From CAYSCW01 sp964429795 (GTDB taxonomy: Bacteria > Acidobacteriota > Aminicenantia > Aminicenantales > Aminicenantaceae), in the NCBI GenBank assembly GCA_964429795.1, contig CAYSCW010000001.1, positions 1 through 64,000 of the forward strand: a stretch of DNA of 64,000 nucleotides, read 5' to 3'. The notes beneath the pieces are model-generated. The model saw only the letters and a program-made list of their open reading frames with translations. It searched no databases and was not told the origin of the DNA. Both the position numbers and the translations under genes were made by a program. Below are positions 9,030 to 17,489 of the stretch, piece by piece (positions within the stretch are counted from its first letter, which is position 1; every line of letters begins with the position of its first letter).

Positions 9030-9424
9030 GGTTGTATTCCTGTCTCTGCCTTTTTTTCGGGCATTAGGGGAGGAGCTTTATCGGTTGTTTGACAGTTGGC
9101 CTCAAGATAGGCTCCTTCTTCCACTATCAGTTTGGGAGAGACAATGGTTCCCATGACCCGTCCGTTGGAGTGAATCTCGACCTTCTGAGAGGCTTGGATG
9201 TTGCCTTTTATCTCTCCAGAGATGATGAGATGTCCAACTTTGACATCGGCTTCCACTTTTCCGTTATCTCCGATGATGAGGATGGAATCGGAATCGATTT
9301 TTCCCTTAAATCGACCGTCGATGCGGAAAGAGCCCTTGAAGTGCAGGTCTCCTTTAAAATCAGTCTCTTTATCGCAGAAACCAGTGATTTTGTTTTCGTC
9401 GATTTCCTTTTTCTTTTCTTTCAT
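9026..9424 (-). CDS. Bactofilin-family cytoskeletal protein
   Basis: Small protein (132 residues) of the bactofilin (DUF583) family, which polymerises into membrane-associated filaments used in cell shape, stalk or wall-enzyme positioning. The core has the short repeating hydrophobic pattern of a right-handed beta-helix, with motifs such as GSFRIDGRFKGKI, VGHLIISGEIKGNI and GRVMGTIVSPKLIVEEGAYL. The flanking tails are charged. It is translationally coupled to parB upstream and kdsB downstream (4-base overlaps). Genes of this family often sit beside parAB; a link to chromosome positioning is inferred only from this order. Confidence 0.88.
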   Translation of the reverse strand: MKEKKKEIDENKITGFCDKETDFKGDLHFKGSFRIDGRFKGKIDSDSILIIGDNGKVEADVKVGHLIISGEIKGNIQASQKVEIHSNGRVMGTIVSPKLIVEEGAYLEANCQTTDKAPPLMPEKKAETGIQP

Positions 9425-10269
9425 CTGTTGACTCCTTTTATTTTTTCATAGATTCTGTCTAAATCCTCCATAGAGAAGTAATATACTTTTATCACACCTT
9501 TATCCTGAGTTCCACGGATGGAGACCTTTGTCCCCAGGACCTTCAGCAGTTCTTCTTGAAGAGCCAGCAAATCAGGATCGGCTTCGCGGCTTTTCTTGGC
9601 TGAAGGTTTTCTCTTAAGTCTCTGAATCATCTTCTCCACATCCCGGACCGAAAGGTTTTCCTCAATAAGTTGTTGGCACAGGGAAACTTGGGTTTGGGGA
9701 TCTTCCAGCGAAAGCAGAGCACGGGCATGACCCATGGAGATTTTCCCTTCTCCTAAACAATCTTGAATCTCTTGGGGAAGTCGGAGAAGACGAAGGTAGT
9801 TGGTTACAGAACTCCGGTCCTTGCCCACTTTTTGAGCGATTTCCTCCTGAGTAAGGCCCAGTTCTTGGATCAATTTCTGGTAGGCCAGAGCGATTTCCAA
9901 GGGATTGAGGTCTTCCCGATGGAGGTTTTCGATGAGGGAAGCCTCGAGCTGTTTCTCGTTGGACATGGTCCGGATCAGGACGGGAATTTTCTTGAGACCA
10001 ATTCTCTGAGCAGCCCGCCATCTGCGTTCACCGACGATAATGCGGTAGCCGTCTCCTTCAGGAGAAACGATAATCGGCTGCAGAACTCCGGATTCCTTGA
10101 TGGAGAGGGAAAGCTCCTCAATTGAATTTTGGCTGAACTTAAGCCGGGGCTGGAGTGGGTTGGGCTTGAGCTGATCGATGTCCAGCTCAGCATATTTTTC
10201 CTCTTTCAGAATCCCATATTCCTCGGGAATGAATGCTTTTAATCCCTTTCCCAATGCTTTCTTTTTCAT
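9421..10269 (-). CDS. parB: Chromosome-partitioning protein ParB
   Basis: DNA-binding CTPase clamp that loads at parS and spreads to direct chromosome segregation. Order of domains: an N-terminal ALGKGLKAFIP tail that would contact ParA, the ParB/Srx CTP-binding domain with GERRWRAAQ and ENLHREDLNPLE (about residues 80-125), a helix-turn-helix (IAQKVGKDRSSVTNYLRLL) and a C-terminal dimer domain. The 282-residue length is typical. It overlaps parA by 4 bases. A near-consensus parS lies just upstream at 11033. Confidence 0.94.
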   Translation of the reverse strand: MKKKALGKGLKAFIPEEYGILKEEKYAELDIDQLKPNPLQPRLKFSQNSIEELSLSIKESGVLQPIIVSPEGDGYRIIVGERRWRAAQRIGLKKIPVLIRTMSNEKQLEASLIENLHREDLNPLEIALAYQKLIQELGLTQEEIAQKVGKDRSSVTNYLRLLRLPQEIQDCLGEGKISMGHARALLSLEDPQTQVSLCQQLIEENLSVRDVEKMIQRLKRKPSAKKSREADPDLLALQEELLKVLGTKVSIRGTQDKGVIKVYYFSMEDLDRIYEKIKGVNR

Positions 10270-11021
10270 TTCTTCAATATCTCCTGAGCGAGCATGAGAT
10301 AGGCCTGAGCCCCCTTTGACTTGATGTCATAGAGGATAACAGGCTTTCCGAAGCTTGGAGCTTCAGCCAATCTTACGTTACGGGGGATAACCACTTCATA
10401 GGTGATGCTTTTGAGCGACTGCCGAACCTCTTCGACCACCTGTTTAGAAAGGTTTGTCCTCTCATCATACATGGTGAGGAGGATTCCCTCAAGAGTGAGA
10501 TTTGGATTGAAATATGTGCGCACTTCATCGAAGGTACGGAGGAGATCGGGAATGCCTTCCATGGAATAGAATTCACACTGTATGGGAATCAGAACTGAAT
10601 CGGCAGCGGTTAAGGCATTGATGGTCAAGAAGCCCAAGGAAGGAGGACAATCGATAAGAATAAAATGAAAGAATTTTCTGATTCTTTCCAAGGCCTCTCT
10701 GAGTCTTTTCTCCCGATTCTCCTGGGAGAAAAGTTCGGCCTCTACGCCTGAAAGTTCGGGGGAGGAAGGGCAGATATAGAGGTTATCCAGATCTGTGGGA
10801 CGGATGTAATCCATCATATAACGGCCATTCATCAATGCGGGATAGATGCCTTGGCTCTCTAGCTTCGGTCTTCCCAGGCCTGCGCTGGCCATTCCTTGGG
10901 GGTCGAAATCCAAAACCAAGACCCTTCTACTGTTGAGGGCCAGGGAAGCGGAGAGGTTCACTGCTGTGGTGGTCTTGCCCACGCCTCCTTTCTGGTTGGC
11001 GACAGCGATGGTTCTGCTCAT
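10266..11021 (-). CDS. parA: Chromosome-partitioning ATPase ParA/Soj
   Basis: Deviant Walker ATPase that moves ParB-parS complexes on the nucleoid. The P-loop KGGVGKTTTAVNL is at about residues 11-23, with the signature lysine before the second glycine. Switch regions follow (LDFDPQGMASAGLG; LIDCPPSLG). The 251-residue length fits the chromosomal Soj type without an extra N-terminal DNA-binding domain. The start overlaps the mnmG stop by 4 bases. In many genomes rsmG (gidB) lies between mnmG and parA; it is absent here. Confidence 0.95.
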   Translation of the reverse strand: MSRTIAVANQKGGVGKTTTAVNLSASLALNSRRVLVLDFDPQGMASAGLGRPKLESQGIYPALMNGRYMMDYIRPTDLDNLYICPSSPELSGVEAELFSQENREKRLREALERIRKFFHFILIDCPPSLGFLTINALTAADSVLIPIQCEFYSMEGIPDLLRTFDEVRTYFNPNLTLEGILLTMYDERTNLSKQVVEEVRQSLKSITYEVVIPRNVRLAEAPSFGKPVILYDIKSKGAQAYLMLAQEILKK

Positions 11022-12874
11022 TGTTTTTTTAATGTTTCACGTGGAACATGTTTCTTCTGGATATTCAAGTAGATATGAAGATTGACCACAGCCGCAGGGG
11101 TGATGCCGGGTATTTTCTTGGCTTCTCCAATGGTCTTGGGACGGAATTTATCCAGTTTTTCTCTCACTTCTCGAGTCAAGCCTGGAACATTCTGGAACTC
11201 CAGGCTGGGCGGTATTTTTTCTTTATCCATCTTTTTGAAGCGAGCAATCTCTTTTTCTTGTCTTTTTAAGTACCCCTCGTATTTGACCTCTGACTCGATG
11301 TGACGGATATCCTCCTCAGTTAGGTTCTCTTGAAATTTTGTATATTCTAACACATTTTTTAACTTGACTTCAGGTTTTTTTAGGAAATTCTTCAAAGAGA
11401 GCGTCTCCTTTCCCTCGATCTTGATGGTTTCTCTTTCCAGGAACATCATGATTTTGTTGATTCTTTCTTGTTTTTTGAGGAACGCTTCGTAGTCTTTCTC
11501 TGCGATGAGTCTGAATTTATATCCATATTTGGTTAATCTCTTATCTGCATTGTCGATTCGGAGGTGAATTCTGTGTTCGGCTCGGGAGGTGAAGAGGCGG
11601 TAAGGTTCTTCCACCCCCTTGGAGACGAGGTCATCGACGAGCACAGCGATGTAAGCCTCGTCCCTTCCCAAGATAAAAGGTTTTTGCCCCTTTATTTTCA
11701 AGGCGGCGTTGATTCCTGCCATCAGGCCTTGGGCGGCTGCCTCTTCATAGCCTGAGGTTCCGTTGATCTGGCCGGCAAGGTAAAGGCTCTCCATTTCTCT
11801 TGTCTCCAGGGTAGGAAAGAGCTGAGTGGGAAGCACGGCATCGTACTCGATTCCGTAGGCGGGCCTGAGGACTTTTGCATGATCCAGCCCAGGAATGCTT
11901 TTGAGGATGTCTTTTTGGACCTGAAAAGGAAGGCTAGAAGAGATACCGTTGACATAGATTTCCTCTGTTTCCAGTCCTTCGGGTTCAAGGAAGAATTGGT
12001 GCCTTTTGTGATGGGGAAATTTGACCACTTTGTCCTCGATAGATGGACAATACCGGATTCCAATCCCAGTGATCTTGCCGCTGTAGAGGGGGGATTTGTC
12101 CAGATTTCTTCTGATAACCTGATGGGTCTTGGGATTGGTGTACCCTATGTGGCAGACGATTTTGTTTTCCAGTTTCTTCTCGGTCCGGTAGGAGAAAGGA
12201 ATGGGCTCTTTGTCTCCGGGTTGGGGAGTGAAATGCTTCCAGTCTATGGTCTGGCGATGAAGTCTCATGGGAGTTCCTGTCTTGAGACGGAATGTCTTCA
12301 AGCCCAATTTCTTTATATTGTCGCTTAACTCTATGGAAGAAGGCTCGTTAGCCCTTCCCGCCGGATAGCTTTGAAGCCCGATGTGAATCAGCCCGTTGAG
12401 AAAAGTTCCAGGAGTCAGAATGACAGCCTCACTCAGGATTTGATACCCATCCAGAGTTCGAACGCCGATGGCTTTATGGTCTTTGGTCAAAATATCCGTG
12501 ATAATTCCCTGAAAGAGCGTTAAGCGGGGCAGCTTTTCAAGCCAGTTTTTCATGGTCAATCTGTAGAGAGCCTTATCGGACTGGGCACGGGGGGCTTGGA
12601 CGGCTCCTCCTCGGCTTCGATTCAACAGCCGGAATTGGATGCCTGTCTCATCGGCCAAGAGGCCCATCAATCCTCCTAGGGCATCGATTTCCCGGACCAG
12701 ATGCCCTTTGGCCAGGCCTCCGATGGCAGGATTGCAGGACATCTGGGCGATTGTTTCCAGATGGATGGTCACCAGGCAGGTCTCGAGACCCATGGCACTT
12801 GCTGCATGGGCAGCCTCGCAACCGGCATGGCCTGCTCCCACAACAACCACATCATACTTGTCCGAAGCACACAT
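11018..12874 (-). CDS. mnmG: tRNA uridine-5-carboxymethylaminomethyl modification enzyme MnmG
   Basis: FAD-dependent partner of MnmE that modifies the wobble uridine of certain tRNAs. The 618 residues begin with the dinucleotide-binding VVVGAGHAGCEAA; the family motif CNPAIGGLAKGHLV follows (about residues 47-60), and the C-terminal helical domain binds MnmE. The last codons read HVPRETLKKQ and overlap the parS sequence. mnmE lies immediately upstream, 8 bases away, so both subunits are co-transcribed from the mnmE promoter. Confidence 0.95.
   Translation of the reverse strand: MCASDKYDVVVVGAGHAGCEAAHAASAMGLETCLVTIHLETIAQMSCNPAIGGLAKGHLVREIDALGGLMGLLADETGIQFRLLNRSRGGAVQAPRAQSDKALYRLTMKNWLEKLPRLTLFQGIITDILTKDHKAIGVRTLDGYQILSEAVILTPGTFLNGLIHIGLQSYPAGRANEPSSIELSDNIKKLGLKTFRLKTGTPMRLHRQTIDWKHFTPQPGDKEPIPFSYRTEKKLENKIVCHIGYTNPKTHQVIRRNLDKSPLYSGKITGIGIRYCPSIEDKVVKFPHHKRHQFFLEPEGLETEEIYVNGISSSLPFQVQKDILKSIPGLDHAKVLRPAYGIEYDAVLPTQLFPTLETREMESLYLAGQINGTSGYEEAAAQGLMAGINAALKIKGQKPFILGRDEAYIAVLVDDLVSKGVEEPYRLFTSRAEHRIHLRIDNADKRLTKYGYKFRLIAEKDYEAFLKKQERINKIMMFLERETIKIEGKETLSLKNFLKKPEVKLKNVLEYTKFQENLTEEDIRHIESEVKYEGYLKRQEKEIARFKKMDKEKIPPSLEFQNVPGLTREVREKLDKFRPKTIGEAKKIPGITPAAVVNLHIYLNIQKKHVPRETLKKQ
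11033..11048. promoter_or_regulatory. parS centromere-like site
   Basis: TGTTTCACGTGGAACA matches the bacterial parS palindrome TGTTTCACGTGAAACA at 15 of 16 positions. It lies inside the last codons of mnmG, just upstream of parA and parB. ParB would load here. This is the only clear copy found by eye in the window. Confidence 0.88.
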
Positions 12875-12882
12875 GATTGACC

Positions 12883-14250
12883 TTATTTACCGATACAGAA
12901 TCGGTTGAATATATCCTCGATGATTTCGTCGACCTGGATTTCTCCTGTAAGCTGGCCGATAAGAGGGAGGCTACGGCGGATCTCTTCAACGTAGAAATCT
13001 TCAGGATAACCTTGATGAAGGAGATGAAGTCCTTTATTCAGACAGTCAAGGATTTCTTCAAGCAAGAGCTTCTGACGAAGGTGGAGGAGGATTTCTTCTC
13101 CCTGATCTTGGTCTGGTATAAAGGCTTTGCAAATCATAGCCTTTAATTTTTCCAGGTTGGTCCCTTTTAAGGCTGAAATATCCAAGGATGGAAATTCTTT
13201 TTCCTGTTTTTTTATTTTCTCCTTGTCCATCCGCAGAGGAAGATCCATCTTGTTAAAGAGAAGAAGCAGATTCTTGTCCCTGTAATTATTGAGGAGTTTA
13301 AGGTCTTCTCTGGTCTCCTTCCTGGAAGAATCGAAAAGAAGGAGGACTCCATCAGCCTGAGAGATCATTTTTTTCCCCCGTCTCATTCCCTCCTTTTCTA
13401 CAGGATGAGATGTGACAGCCATTCCAGCTGTATCGATCAGCGTGAAGATGGAGTCTTTGATTTTAATGCTTTCCTGGAGATAGTCCCTGGTCGTTCCCGG
13501 ATAAGGAGTGACGATGGCCCTTTCTTTTTCCAGGAGAGCATTGAAGAGAGTTGATTTTCCTACATTGGTTCTTCCCGCTATAGCCAAAGTCAGGCCTTCG
13601 CTCAGTGTTTTTCCCAGGCTGTAGCTTTGGATGAGTTTTTTTATGCTCTGGATAGTGGTTTCCAGGGTTTTTGAGATGTGTTTTGAAGTGACCGGCAACT
13701 CCTCATCAGGAAACTCAATGCTGGCTTCAACCTGTGAGAGCAAGCGGATGATGCTGTCTCTGAAAAAGGCGATTCTCTGGGAGAGGCTTCCCCCGAGCTG
13801 TTTGAAGGATATTTTGGCCTGTTTGAGAGAAGCAGCCTGGATGATATCGTTGATCGCTTCTGCCTGGATAATGTCGATTCTTCCTCTGAGATAAGCCCGC
13901 AGCGTGAATTCTCCGGGATTGGCATGCCTGGCTCCTGCCTTAATGCCCAAGCGAACAATTTCCTCCAGGATTAAGGGGCTTCCATGTGAACTTATCTCCA
14001 CAACATCTTCTCTTGTGTAAGTGTGCGGCTGGGGGAAGTAAATCAGATAGGCCTCCTCAAAACATTCTTTTTTTTCATAATCATATACGTTCCCCAGGAT
14101 GGCCCGGTGGGACTTGATCTTTGCCTCTCTTTTTTTTGGCTTGAAGACCTTCTTGGCGATAGAGACAGCTTTTTTACCGCTGAGTCGAACGACACCTAGT
14201 CCTCCATAACCGAGAGGAGTGGAAATGGCAATGATGGTATCATCCAACAT
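12883..14250 (-). CDS. mnmE: tRNA modification GTPase MnmE
   Basis: GTPase that with MnmG forms the cmnm5 modification on tRNA wobble uridine. The 455 residues comprise an N-terminal tetrahydrofolate-binding dimer domain, a helical domain and an inserted G domain with GRTNVGKSTLFNALL, the TPYPGTTRD switch, DTAG and NKMD. It ends in the conserved FCIGK, whose Cys is needed for catalysis. No Shine-Dalgarno sequence precedes the ATG. A -10 box lies only about 9 bases upstream, so the message is probably leaderless. Confidence 0.95.
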   Translation of the reverse strand: MLDDTIIAISTPLGYGGLGVVRLSGKKAVSIAKKVFKPKKREAKIKSHRAILGNVYDYEKKECFEEAYLIYFPQPHTYTREDVVEISSHGSPLILEEIVRLGIKAGARHANPGEFTLRAYLRGRIDIIQAEAINDIIQAASLKQAKISFKQLGGSLSQRIAFFRDSIIRLLSQVEASIEFPDEELPVTSKHISKTLETTIQSIKKLIQSYSLGKTLSEGLTLAIAGRTNVGKSTLFNALLEKERAIVTPYPGTTRDYLQESIKIKDSIFTLIDTAGMAVTSHPVEKEGMRRGKKMISQADGVLLLFDSSRKETREDLKLLNNYRDKNLLLLFNKMDLPLRMDKEKIKKQEKEFPSLDISALKGTNLEKLKAMICKAFIPDQDQGEEILLHLRQKLLLEEILDCLNKGLHLLHQGYPEDFYVEEIRRSLPLIGQLTGEIQVDEIIEDIFNRFCIGK

Positions 14251-14258
14251 GACTTTAT

Positions 14259-14287
14259 ATAATAAAATTTCCTGCGAAAAACGTAAA
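14259..14287 (-). promoter_or_regulatory. mnmE promoter, predicted leaderless
   Basis: On the minus strand a -35 box TTTACG (14282-14287), a 17-base spacer and a -10 box TATTAT (14259-14264) precede the mnmE ATG at 14250. A start about 7 bases after the -10 would fall within a few bases of the ATG, and no ribosome site is visible. Confidence 0.55.
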
Positions 14288-14359
14288 GTGTACTGGCTTC
14301 TGATGGAGGGGAACCGATGACGGAAATGGAAATTTAAAAGTCAGCATTTTCAAATTCTC

Positions 14360-14469
14360 AACAGTCAGGTAAGCTGATGAGGAAGTCATCCGGAGGCGAG
14401 CGGGCATGGTTCCTCCCAATCCTCGCTGGGGAAAATTCGTGGGCTGACGAATCAGCTTACCTGACTGTT
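14360..14469 (-). repeat. Palindromic structured repeat, copy 1 (shortened)
   Basis: A 110-base element bounded by a perfect 19-base inverted repeat (14360-14378 and 14451-14469; outer arm AACAGTCAGGTAAGCTGAT). Its interior contains GAGGAA...TTCCTC and CCTCGCTGGGGAAAAT. The same sequence order occurs in the reverse complement of 35641-35779, which has about 30 more bases in the middle. Copy 1 appears to have lost half of an inner hairpin. It may be a MITE-like element, a BIME/REP-like unit or a structured RNA. Confidence 0.8.
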
Positions 14470-14480
14470 CCCAAAATCAT

Positions 14481-14522
14481 CACGGAATGGGAGATGCCTC
14501 TGGAAGCATCTCTTTCTCCGTG
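14481..14522. other. Imperfect hairpin next to the repeat
   Basis: CACGGA pairs with TCCGTG and GAGATGC with GCATCTC around an 8-base loop, separated by a 4-by-4 internal mismatch. There is no clear T-run for a terminator on either strand. It could be an RNA processing signal or a remnant of a mobile element. Confidence 0.45.
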
Positions 14523-14646
14523 GCAGGGGTGAGGGTGGGATTCACTCAGCCAAGGATAAACGGTTAGAGGATCAAGGAGAGAACACGCACAGGATAGAGA
14601 CTTGATATCCCGTTTGCACTACAGTTTTTTGGTTTGAGAAAGAAAC

Positions 14647-15282
14647 TCATCTTTTTTGGTTTTTTAGGGGATAGATTTTCACTTTTTTCATGAATCCTTC
14701 ACCGATGCTTTCTGTGGTGAGTCCAGAAATCTGATTCACTGCAATATGGACGATCCGTCTTTCATAGGGATTCATCCAGTCCAGGATTTCATTTTTCCCT
14801 GTTTCATGTACTTGACGAGCCATCTGTTGGGCATAGTGCCTGATGTCTCTCTCTTTTCTCTTCCTGTAGAAGTCACAATCCGTCTGGACTTTTTGAGGGG
14901 AGATTTTGTTGAGTATGTGCTGAAGGGCTAAGAGCAAGGAGCCGTCTTTTCGTAGCAGAAGATATTTGTCATTTCCCTCAAAGATGAGATAGATCATATC
15001 GTTTCTTCTTCTGATTTGATAATTAACATCAAGAGGGATAAGAGGGAGAAGCTTGTCCAGGAATTCGGAGATCACGTTTTCTTCCTGTTCCTCTTTCGGC
15101 CAGGCGCGGATGACGATTTCTTTGGCTCTCATTCCAAAGAGCTTGGTTTTTTCGGTAACGATCTCATAATTAAACCTTGAGCGGGGAAGTTTAAGAGCAT
15201 GTTCGGCGTGATCCAGAACCTCTTTGAGGTTTCTTCCCTTAAATTCTTGCTTCTCGCTATTTTTTTCTTCTTTTTCTTCCAT
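14647..15282 (-). CDS. jag: RNA-binding protein Jag/KhpB (KH-R3H)
   Basis: Cytosolic RNA-binding protein encoded beside yidC in many bacteria and linked to cell elongation and small-RNA binding. The 211 residues show an N-terminal Jag-N domain (GRNLKEVLDHAEHAL, about 17-31; the KTKLFGMRAKE turn), a KH-like central region and a C-terminal R3H domain with MNPYERRIVHIAV (about residues 168-180). The start overlaps the end of yidC by 26 bases, so translation is probably coupled. Confidence 0.88.
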   Translation of the reverse strand: MEEKEEKNSEKQEFKGRNLKEVLDHAEHALKLPRSRFNYEIVTEKTKLFGMRAKEIVIRAWPKEEQEENVISEFLDKLLPLIPLDVNYQIRRRNDMIYLIFEGNDKYLLLRKDGSLLLALQHILNKISPQKVQTDCDFYRKRKERDIRHYAQQMARQVHETGKNEILDWMNPYERRIVHIAVNQISGLTTESIGEGFMKKVKIYPLKNQKR

Positions 15283-16915
15283 GGGATTCCTTCTTTTTCT
15301 TTTTCATCAGACGATTCATGATGTACTGTTGACCGATCTGGAGGATGTTATTGGTCAGCCAATAGAGAACGAGGCCGCTTTGAAAGTTCATAAAGAAGAT
15401 GGTCATGATGACAGGCATGATGAGCATCATTTTTTGCTGGGTGGGGTCAGCTGAGGTGGGTGTCATTTTTTGGCTGATGAATTGGGTGACGCCCATAAGG
15501 ATAGGAGTCACATAGAAAGGATCTTTCAAAGAGAGATCCTTTATCCAGAATATGAAGGGGCTCTGGCGAAACTCGATGGAGACCACGAGAAGTCGGAAGA
15601 ATCCCCAGAAAATGGGGATTTGAACAAGCATGGGAAGGCACCCTCCTGCGGGATTGATCCCGTGCTCCTTGTAGAGTTTCATCATCTCTTCATTCATCTT
15701 ACGCCGCTGAGCAATATCTTTTTTGGCTTTCTTGTATTTGGCTCTCAAAGCCTTGATTTTGGGCTGCAGTTCCTGCATTCTGGCCATGGAGCGGGTGCTG
15801 CTGTATGTCAGGGGGAAGAAGATAATCTTGATGATGATAGTGAGCACGATGATGCAAAAACCCCAGTTGGGGATGGAGCTGTGGATGAATTTGATGGCCC
15901 TGAGCAGAATTTGGGCGATCAATCCGAAAAAACCGAATCGGATCATATTCGTTGCTCCATGGCCAAACTCGCTCAAGGCCTCAAAATCCTTTGGCCCTAG
16001 ATATGCTTTTTGAGCAAAATCGATGGAAAGGGAAAAACTAGGCGTCTCTTCACTGCCTATTTTCAAGAAGGCTGTACGGGATTTCTGGGGAGATGTTAGA
16101 AAAAGAGCTGTAAAATAGTTGTCTTCATATGCTGCCCAAGTTGCGAAGTTGAAGGAGCTTGTCTCTGGCTTATATCTTTTCTCATCCACGCGATGGACCT
16201 TTTTGGCAACGTAAACAGCAGCTCCCCTTCCTCCTCCGAATCGCTTTTTTTCAAGCTCAGGAGCAGGGTTTCCCAGGCTTGGCCCCCAGAGAAGGGCGGG
16301 TTCGATTTTCTGCCCGTTTTTCCAGACGTTGACGGTGACATCAAAGGTGTATTTTCCATCCTGAAAGAGGAAGACTTTTTCGACTCGATTTCCCTTAGCA
16401 TCGGCATACTGAAAACGGAGTTCTCCCTTTTTACCTTGGTCGAGTTCTAATTTAGTTTCTGAAAAACTGTAGAGGGCACGATTGATCGAGTCATCGAAGG
16501 AAGGATCATCCGTGAGAAGAAAGAAGGGATAGATGTTGATATCTTGGGAGCGGGAAGAGACAAGTTCTAGATTTTCCATGTTCTCATCTTTATATTTTTT
16601 GAGCTTCCAGCTTTTGAGCACACCTCCCCTGTTGCTCCATATGGCTTGAAAGAGGGAGGTGTCGACGATAATACTCTCTTCCTTTTCCTCTGAGATAGGC
16701 GAGGAGGGCTTTTCCTCAGGAGGTTCTTCGGCCTTTGAGGTAGGTAAGGGAGGAGAGGGTGTTTTGGGTATGATTTCTAGAGAAGGCTTCTTTTCAGCTT
16801 GCTGTATGCTTTGGGCAGCTTGATCTGGTGGGGGCGGCTTCTTGACGAAAAGAATCTGATAGAGAACAAGAACCAAGAACGAGAGGACGATCGCCAATAA
16901 TAATCTTTTTTCCAT
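15257..16915 (-). CDS. yidC: Membrane protein insertase YidC
   Basis: Inserts proteins into the inner membrane, alone or with SecYEG. At 552 residues it is the Gram-negative form: an N-terminal membrane helix (LLAIVLSFLVLVLYQILFV), a Pro-rich linker, a large periplasmic beta-sandwich (about residues 90-330) and a C-terminal conserved core with several membrane segments (WGFCIIVLTIIIKIIFFPLT through MLIMPVIMTIFFMNF). The tail is strongly basic (MKKKKKESHGRKRRKK), as expected for ribosome binding. Confidence 0.95.
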   Translation of the reverse strand: MEKRLLLAIVLSFLVLVLYQILFVKKPPPPDQAAQSIQQAEKKPSLEIIPKTPSPPLPTSKAEEPPEEKPSSPISEEKEESIIVDTSLFQAIWSNRGGVLKSWKLKKYKDENMENLELVSSRSQDINIYPFFLLTDDPSFDDSINRALYSFSETKLELDQGKKGELRFQYADAKGNRVEKVFLFQDGKYTFDVTVNVWKNGQKIEPALLWGPSLGNPAPELEKKRFGGGRGAAVYVAKKVHRVDEKRYKPETSSFNFATWAAYEDNYFTALFLTSPQKSRTAFLKIGSEETPSFSLSIDFAQKAYLGPKDFEALSEFGHGATNMIRFGFFGLIAQILLRAIKFIHSSIPNWGFCIIVLTIIIKIIFFPLTYSSTRSMARMQELQPKIKALRAKYKKAKKDIAQRRKMNEEMMKLYKEHGINPAGGCLPMLVQIPIFWGFFRLLVVSIEFRQSPFIFWIKDLSLKDPFYVTPILMGVTQFISQKMTPTSADPTQQKMMLIMPVIMTIFFMNFQSGLVLYWLTNNILQIGQQYIMNRLMKKKKKESHGRKRRKK

Positions 16916-16926
16916 CTGAACTATTC

Positions 16927-17136
16927 TTATGGAATGGGGTCAATCCCGCCAGGATGAAGAGGATGACATTTGAGAAGTCTTTTTGTGCTGAGGAATATCC
17001 CTTTGAAAAAACCGAATTTTTCGATCGCATCATAGGCATAACTTGAGCAGGAAGGATAGAAGCGGCAGTGATGCCCGATAAAGGGCGAGATGGCCCTTTG
17101 ATAGAATCTTATCAGGATCAATGTTAAATGTTTCAT
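16927..17136 (-). CDS. yidD: Membrane protein insertion efficiency factor YidD
   Basis: Small (69-residue) membrane-associated protein encoded between rnpA and yidC in most bacteria; it aids YidC-dependent insertion. It has the family signature RFYQRAISPFIGHHCRFYPSCS (about residues 8-29, split here by reading: FYQRAISP then CRFYPSCSSYA) and a C-terminal HPGG. It overlaps rnpA by 4 bases as ATGA. Confidence 0.92.
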   Translation of the reverse strand: MKHLTLILIRFYQRAISPFIGHHCRFYPSCSSYAYDAIEKFGFFKGIFLSTKRLLKCHPLHPGGIDPIP

Positions 17137-17489
17137 GGAGATTGATGTTTTTGATTGATAGTCTCTAGAGCAGAGAGGTATTCTTCCTGAAGCGAAGCCT
17201 TGGGCAGCTCCAGGATATCCTTTTTGGGGATGATAACCATGTCCACAGGGTTTTTAATCAATTCCTTGTTCCTTCGGAACAACTCTCTCATCTGGCGTTT
17301 GATTTTGTTCCTTTTGACAGAGTTTCCAACTTTTCGGCTGACTACAGTCGCCATCCGAGAGAAGCTAAGATTATTGGAAAAGTAAATGAGGTTGAAATAT
17401 TTTCCTCGGTAGCGCCTGCCTTTTTTATAGAGTAATAAAAAATCTTTTTTCTTTCTTATCCTCTCTTGAGGAGTAAAGGTTTCAGCCAT
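17133..17489 (-). CDS. rnpA: Ribonuclease P protein component
   Basis: Protein subunit of RNase P, which matures tRNA 5' ends. The 118-residue, basic protein has the hallmark GNSVKRNKIKRQMRELFRR (about residues 52-70). Its ATG overlaps the rpmH stop by one base (TAATG) and its stop overlaps the yidD start, giving a tight rpmH-rnpA-yidD-yidC transcript. Confidence 0.94.
   Translation of the reverse strand: MAETFTPQERIRKKKDFLLLYKKGRRYRGKYFNLIYFSNNLSFSRMATVVSRKVGNSVKRNKIKRQMRELFRRNKELIKNPVDMVIIPKKDILELPKASLQEEYLSALETINQKHQSP

Larger units (their letters stand above)
14251..14646. other. Intergenic region between jag and mnmE
   Basis: This 396-base gap has no convincing open reading frame. It holds the mnmE promoter next to 14250, the palindromic repeat 14360-14469 and a separate imperfect hairpin at 14481-14522. 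I see nothing else recognisable in 14523-14646. Confidence 0.6.

Noticed and set aside
14372..14420. CTGATGAG in the repeat, reminiscent of a hammerhead ribozyme core
   Set aside because: The matching GAAA box and cleavage triplet are not in the required arrangement, so the ribozyme core cannot be drawn.
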